Of a DNA stretch of 50,724 bases, positions 47,636-50,724 are shown in pieces. This DNA is from Clostridium sp. (GTDB lineage Bacteria > Bacillota > Clostridia > Lachnospirales > Lachnospiraceae). The notes beneath the pieces were generated by a model that saw only the letters and a program-made list of their open reading frames with translations, was not told the origin of the DNA and did not search any database. The stretch's first letter is position 1. The number at the start of each line of letters is the position of its first letter. The position numbers and the translations under genes were made by a program. The stretch is taken from assembly GCA_023663815.1 (NCBI GenBank), contig JAMPGS010000004.1:1-50724 (forward strand), given 5' to 3'.

Positions 47636-48376
47636 ATGCAGATACAAAACGACGTTAATTCTTACCAAGGAACGGAATATCATAGCTCCCACCAGCATCA
47701 TATCACAAAGTGTCTTTACGACGAGGAGCCGAGCAAGCAGACGGGAGCCGCGGCAGCTTTGCGGAATAACGCGGCAGCTTCCGGGACGGCGGCGGAAGAA
47801 GCAAGCGGCGATACTTTTTATGGACATGAAAGCGGCGTAAGCCGACAGGCTGGTAGTGGAAAAGGCAGGCCGGGCTTTATCAGGGAATTTTGGGATTCTT
47901 TGGGAGAAGAAGAAAAGGGGACAGGGAGTATTTTTTCGGCAAGGGACGGAGAAGGAAAAAATTCGGAAACGCATACCGGGAAAATCAGCGCCGTTTCCGC
48001 GGCAATTCGGCAGATTGTCCCATCTTTTGTCATCGCTAAGGTGGGAAACGCCAGAGAAAAGATAAAGGCGGGAATTGGCACAGCCCTAAAACGGTTCGGC
48101 AAAAGGGAGGATACTTTTGGAGCCCTTTCCAATCCGGGAAGCTTTTTTGAGGGGAAAAGGAGAGGGAAAGAAGGGCTTTCCGAAAAGACGGAGAGGGGAA
48201 CAAGAAGAGCTAATCAGGAGATTATCTCGGCGGCCTTTTCCGACTCGCATTTGATGGATTCCTACAGCAAGACCGGCCAGTATTGCCGTTTGAATGAAAA
48301 TTTAATTTATCAGAAAAACAAAGAAGATAAGAAAGAAGAGTTTGCGGATACAGCGCAGAAAAGAGGAAAAGAATGA
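47636..48376 (+). CDS. Hypothetical basic protein coupled to mscL
   Basis: A 246-residue protein without signal peptide or clear membrane segment, rich in Lys, Arg, Ser, Gly and Ala, and probably largely disordered. A short amphipathic stretch lies near 115-150 (SAAIRQIVPSFVIAKVGNAREKIKAGIGTALKRF, in part). The C-terminal segment with DSHLMDSYSKTGQYCRLNENLIYQ is better ordered and may be the conserved core. An acceptable ribosome site (GACGAGG) precedes ATG 47636. Its stop overlaps the mscL start by 4 bp (ATGA), so translation is coupled. Not recognised; a role near the channel or envelope is only suggested by context. Confidence 0.6.
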   Translation: MQIQNDVNSYQGTEYHSSHQHHITKCLYDEEPSKQTGAAAALRNNAAASGTAAEEASGDTFYGHESGVSRQAGSGKGRPGFIREFWDSLGEEEKGTGSIFSARDGEGKNSETHTGKISAVSAAIRQIVPSFVIAKVGNAREKIKAGIGTALKRFGKREDTFGALSNPGSFFEGKRRGKEGLSEKTERGTRRANQEIISAAFSDSHLMDSYSKTGQYCRLNENLIYQKNKEDKKEEFADTAQKRGKE

Positions 48377-48813
48377 AAAAATTTTTTGAGGAATTTAAGG
48401 CCTTTGCACTTCGGGGCAATGTGATGGATATGGCGGTAGGCGTGATTATCGGCGGCGCCTTTTCAGGTATCGTTACGTCTTTAACGGATAATTTTATCAA
48501 TCCGATTTTAAATTTTCTTACGGGCGGGGAGGTGTATACTTTAAGCGATGTGGCGGGCTTTGCCTCGGCGTTTGCGGCTTCCGTGGTGAACTTTATCATT
48601 ATGGCGTTTATTTTATTTTGCCTAGTACGGACTATCAATAAGGCTTCAAAGCTGGGAAGACGTAAAAAGGAGGAAGTTGCTAAGCCCACTACAAAGATTT
48701 GTCCTTTTTGCAAAAATGAGATTCCGCTGGAAGCCACGCGCTGCGGCTGCTGCACTTCCATTCTCATGGAAGCAGACAAAAATCCCGCAGAAATAGACGA
48801 GAATTTCTCGTAA
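48373..48813 (+). CDS. mscL: Large-conductance mechanosensitive channel with zinc ribbon
   Basis: A 146-residue MscL. The N-terminal helix FFEEFKAFALRGNVMDMAVGVIIGGAFSGIVTSL contains the pore segment, and the second membrane helix is near residues 65-95. The C-terminal tail has a rubredoxin-like zinc ribbon (ICPFCKNEIP and CGCC) seen in several Firmicute MscL proteins. The channel opens under membrane tension to release solutes in osmotic downshock. It overlaps the previous gene by 4 bp. Confidence 0.93.
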   Translation: MKKFFEEFKAFALRGNVMDMAVGVIIGGAFSGIVTSLTDNFINPILNFLTGGEVYTLSDVAGFASAFAASVVNFIIMAFILFCLVRTINKASKLGRRKKEEVAKPTTKICPFCKNEIPLEATRCGCCTSILMEADKNPAEIDENFS

Positions 48814-48935
48814 GAAAAGAAGAATTTCGCAAAAATAAACAAGAATCCGGCTTGATGATTTTTATTTCCGCGGGCAACGAGCCAAGGGGCTGCTTGCGGA
48901 CATTGGGCGGAACGCCGGCGATTTGGAGGGTGACT

Positions 48936-49874
48936 ATGGGCTACAATGCAATCCCGTATGATAAGCGAATTAAGGAAAATATCAAAAACTATGCGCTGTC
49001 CAATCTTTACAATATGGAGGTTGTAAAGAGGTATCTTGGAAGTCTTTCGGAGGCGTTGGGAATCAGTCTGCTGCTTACAGACCGTCACGGGGAAAAGGAA
49101 ATCGTGATAGGCGACAGCTTTGTGGGCTTTCACCCGGACGTGGCAAGCGAGCCGGGGCGGAAGCTGCGGATTCAAAACCGCACTATCGGGCATCTCTATG
49201 TGAAAATGACGGCTCCTGAAAGGAATGAAAGACTTGTAAACGATATGGTGGAGGCAACCGTGGAATTTTTGTCCAGATTTGGCGAGGAGGCGTATCTTCA
49301 CAGGGAAAGCAGCATCTACTTGGAGGAGCTGGAAAAGCGTCTTGAGGAGAGACAGCATATGACCGCCCAAAAGGAGCGGGAGGATGTTTTGACCGGCGTG
49401 TACAATAAGATTTATTTTGAGGAAAAAATGAAACTGATTGACCGCTCCGAGGTTGTTCCGGTGGCGGTAATCAATGTGAATATCAACGATTGGAAGTTTG
49501 TCAACGATCATTTTGGCGATGAGGAAAGCGACAGGCTGATACGGACGGTGGCGGATATTATCAAGGAGGAGGCCAAGCCGGATTATGTGATTGGCAGAGT
49601 GGACGGCGACGTGTTCGGTATTTTGATTCCCATGGCGGAGGATGCTGAGGCGGAAGACTTTGCAGGGCGGCTTCAGGAACGGTGCAACGCATATGAAGAC
49701 GCCGTTCTTGCCCCTTCTGTGGCGGTAGGGATTGTCCACAAGATTAATATAGAAGAAACTCTTGAGGACCGTCTTTCTGATGCAGAGTATGAGATGTTCA
49801 GCAATAAATTTGAGGTAAAAAATGCTCCCGGCTACAGAGAGCGGTTAGAGAAGGGCTTATCCCGGAAAAAATAA
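48936..49874 (+). CDS. Degenerate GGDEF-domain protein
   Basis: A 312-residue cytoplasmic protein. The start at 48936 follows GGAGG. The N-terminal part (about 1-125) resembles a ligand-sensing domain (YLGSLSEALGISLLLTDRHGE, IGHLYVKM). A short coiled segment (about 135-160) leads to a GGDEF-like domain with DVLTGVYNKIYFEEKM and NVNINDWKFVNDHFGDEESDRLI. The signature itself is RVDGDVF instead of RGGDEF, so diguanylate cyclase activity is doubtful. It may bind GTP or c-di-GMP, or act as a scaffold. It is the last gene before groES, with an independent operon after it. Confidence 0.75.
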   Translation: MGYNAIPYDKRIKENIKNYALSNLYNMEVVKRYLGSLSEALGISLLLTDRHGEKEIVIGDSFVGFHPDVASEPGRKLRIQNRTIGHLYVKMTAPERNERLVNDMVEATVEFLSRFGEEAYLHRESSIYLEELEKRLEERQHMTAQKEREDVLTGVYNKIYFEEKMKLIDRSEVVPVAVINVNINDWKFVNDHFGDEESDRLIRTVADIIKEEAKPDYVIGRVDGDVFGILIPMAEDAEAEDFAGRLQERCNAYEDAVLAPSVAVGIVHKINIEETLEDRLSDAEYEMFSNKFEVKNAPGYRERLEKGLSRKK

Positions 49875-50000
49875 AGAAAAAATGAAAATATAAACTATTT
49901 ATTAAATCATCGTTTTGCAAAGAAAATGAGAAAACAAGAGAAAACGAGAGAAATTGAGAAAAAATGGAATATATTTCAAGAAATACGGTCATAATACCGA

Positions 50001-50029
50001 TTGCAAAGAAAAGTATATGGAATTAATAT
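50001..50029 (+). promoter_or_regulatory. groESL promoter
   Basis: TTGCAA (50001-50006) and TAATAT (50024-50029) have a 17-bp spacer and lie just before the CIRCE operator. Confidence 0.6.
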
Positions 50030-50040
50030 ATCATTAGTGA

Positions 50041-50067
50041 TTAGCACTCAATCTAAATGAGTGCTAA
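50041..50067. promoter_or_regulatory. CIRCE operator (HrcA site)
   Basis: TTAGCACTC-N9-GAGTGCTAA is a perfect match to the CIRCE consensus, placed between promoter and groES. HrcA repression with release on heat shock follows from the family. The 49875-50121 spacer holds this, the promoter and the ribosome site, and nothing else. Confidence 0.97.
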
Positions 50068-50121
50068 CAAGAAAAATACATCTGCAGGAAATAAAGGACT
50101 ATAATAAAGGAGGCAGTTAAA

Positions 50122-50406
50122 ATGAAGTTAGTACCATTAGCAGACAGAGTTGTTTTAAAACAGTTAGCAGCGGAGGAAACTACGAAGTCGGGTATTGTTT
50201 TGCCGGGACAGAATAAAGAAAAGCCCCAGCAGGCGGAAGTAATTGCGGTAGGTCCCGGCGGAATGGTTGACGGCAAGGAAGTAAAGATGGAAGTTAAAGT
50301 CGGCGACCAAGTAATTTATTCTAAATACGCGGGAACAGATGTGAAAATTGAAGAGGAAGAGTACATCATTGTAAAGCAGAGCGATATTCTGGCGGTTGTT
50401 GAATAA
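50122..50406 (+). CDS. groES: Co-chaperonin GroES
   Basis: A 94-residue GroES of normal length, with MKLVPLADRVVLKQ at the N-terminus, the mobile loop ETTKSGIVLPG, and KYAGTDVKIEEEEYIIVKQSDILAVVE at the end. It forms the heptameric lid on GroEL. AAAGGAGG precedes the ATG. It is controlled by the CIRCE operator and cotranscribed with groEL. Confidence 0.98.
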   Translation: MKLVPLADRVVLKQLAAEETTKSGIVLPGQNKEKPQQAEVIAVGPGGMVDGKEVKMEVKVGDQVIYSKYAGTDVKIEEEEYIIVKQSDILAVVE

Positions 50407-50488
50407 ACTGCGCTGCAGCATTTGCATAGCGATGGCAATCGCATAGCAGTAACAAAGTAACGTTCATGATATTGAAAATTAGTACTAA

Positions 50489-50724
<236 letters not shown>

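Noticed and set aside
46139..47974. A 611-codon open frame on the minus strand
   Set aside because: It lies antisense to the well-supported GH25 gene, is Arg/His/Leu-rich without domain pattern, and has no ribosome site. It is a shadow of GC-rich codon use.
48222..49739. A 505-codon open frame on the minus strand
   Set aside because: It is antisense to mscL and the GGDEF gene, both clearly real, and has no recognisable domain.

Overview
The window looks like a chromosome segment of a gut- or rumen-type Lachnospiraceae bacterium (Clostridia). This is inferred from strong AAGGAGG-type ribosome sites, moderate GC with AT-rich control regions, a HrcA/CIRCE-controlled groESL operon, a cupin-type phosphoglucose isomerase, MalF/MalG-type sugar importers without their own ATPase, and the general protein make-up. 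No tRNA, rRNA, CRISPR array or complete insertion sequence was seen.

Left end (1-6180): the tail of a GNAT protein, a lone MntA-like minimal nucleotidyltransferase that overlaps the start of a 1444-residue Lhr-type helicase, then a complete MntA/HepT (type VII) toxin-antitoxin pair. Next comes a 135-bp hairpin-rich element between 11-bp direct repeats, which looks like a miniature mobile element.

Centre (6284-41433): about 35 kb of carbohydrate catabolism, all on the plus strand except a DeoR regulator and a cupin isomerase. It divides into: an erythritol/threitol-dehydrogenase-like gene; operon A (GH88/105 hydrolase, ABC importer 1, discoidin-like protein, GH1 beta-glucosidase); operon B, divergent from DeoR (GH4, FGGY kinase, Gfo/Idh dehydrogenase, two MDR dehydrogenases); operon C (ABC importer 2, Gfo/Idh dehydrogenase, GH105); cupin isomerase, GntR regulator and a fucose-isomerase-like protein; operon D (SMP-30 lactonase, FGGY kinase, MDR dehydrogenase, AroE-like dehydrogenase, phosphotriesterase-family hydrolase, KDPG aldolase, 2-hydroxyacid dehydrogenase); then another Gfo/Idh and another MDR dehydrogenase. 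Two unsaturated-uronyl hydrolases, a CHG-type GH4, two candidate lactonases and KDPG aldolase suggest uptake of uronate-containing oligosaccharides and breakdown through sugar acids to pyruvate and glyceraldehyde 3-phosphate. No KduI, KduD, PfkB-type KDG kinase or sugar-acid dehydratase is present, so the route is either completed elsewhere or differs from the textbook one. A near-identical palindrome, ATGTARTGACATA, lies at the promoters of operons A, C and D and probably ties them into one regulon.

Right end (41434-50724): a 3'-truncated gene with a PBECR4-like look, a KdpE/KdpD-like two-component system with no kdpFABC beside it, and an AT-rich island with an antitoxin and a frameshifted YafQ toxin, flanked by duplicated OmpR-type regulator boxes and scattered palindromes. 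Then come a membrane-anchored GH25 muramidase with two SH3b domains, an unknown protein translationally coupled to MscL, a degenerate GGDEF protein, and groES/groEL with a CIRCE operator.

A recurring feature is that many intergenic spacers carry their own unrelated, degenerate tandem repeats of 13-40 bp. Several begin in the last codons and stop codon of the upstream gene, and one ends in the ribosome site of the downstream gene. Similar in-frame repeats sit in protein linkers.
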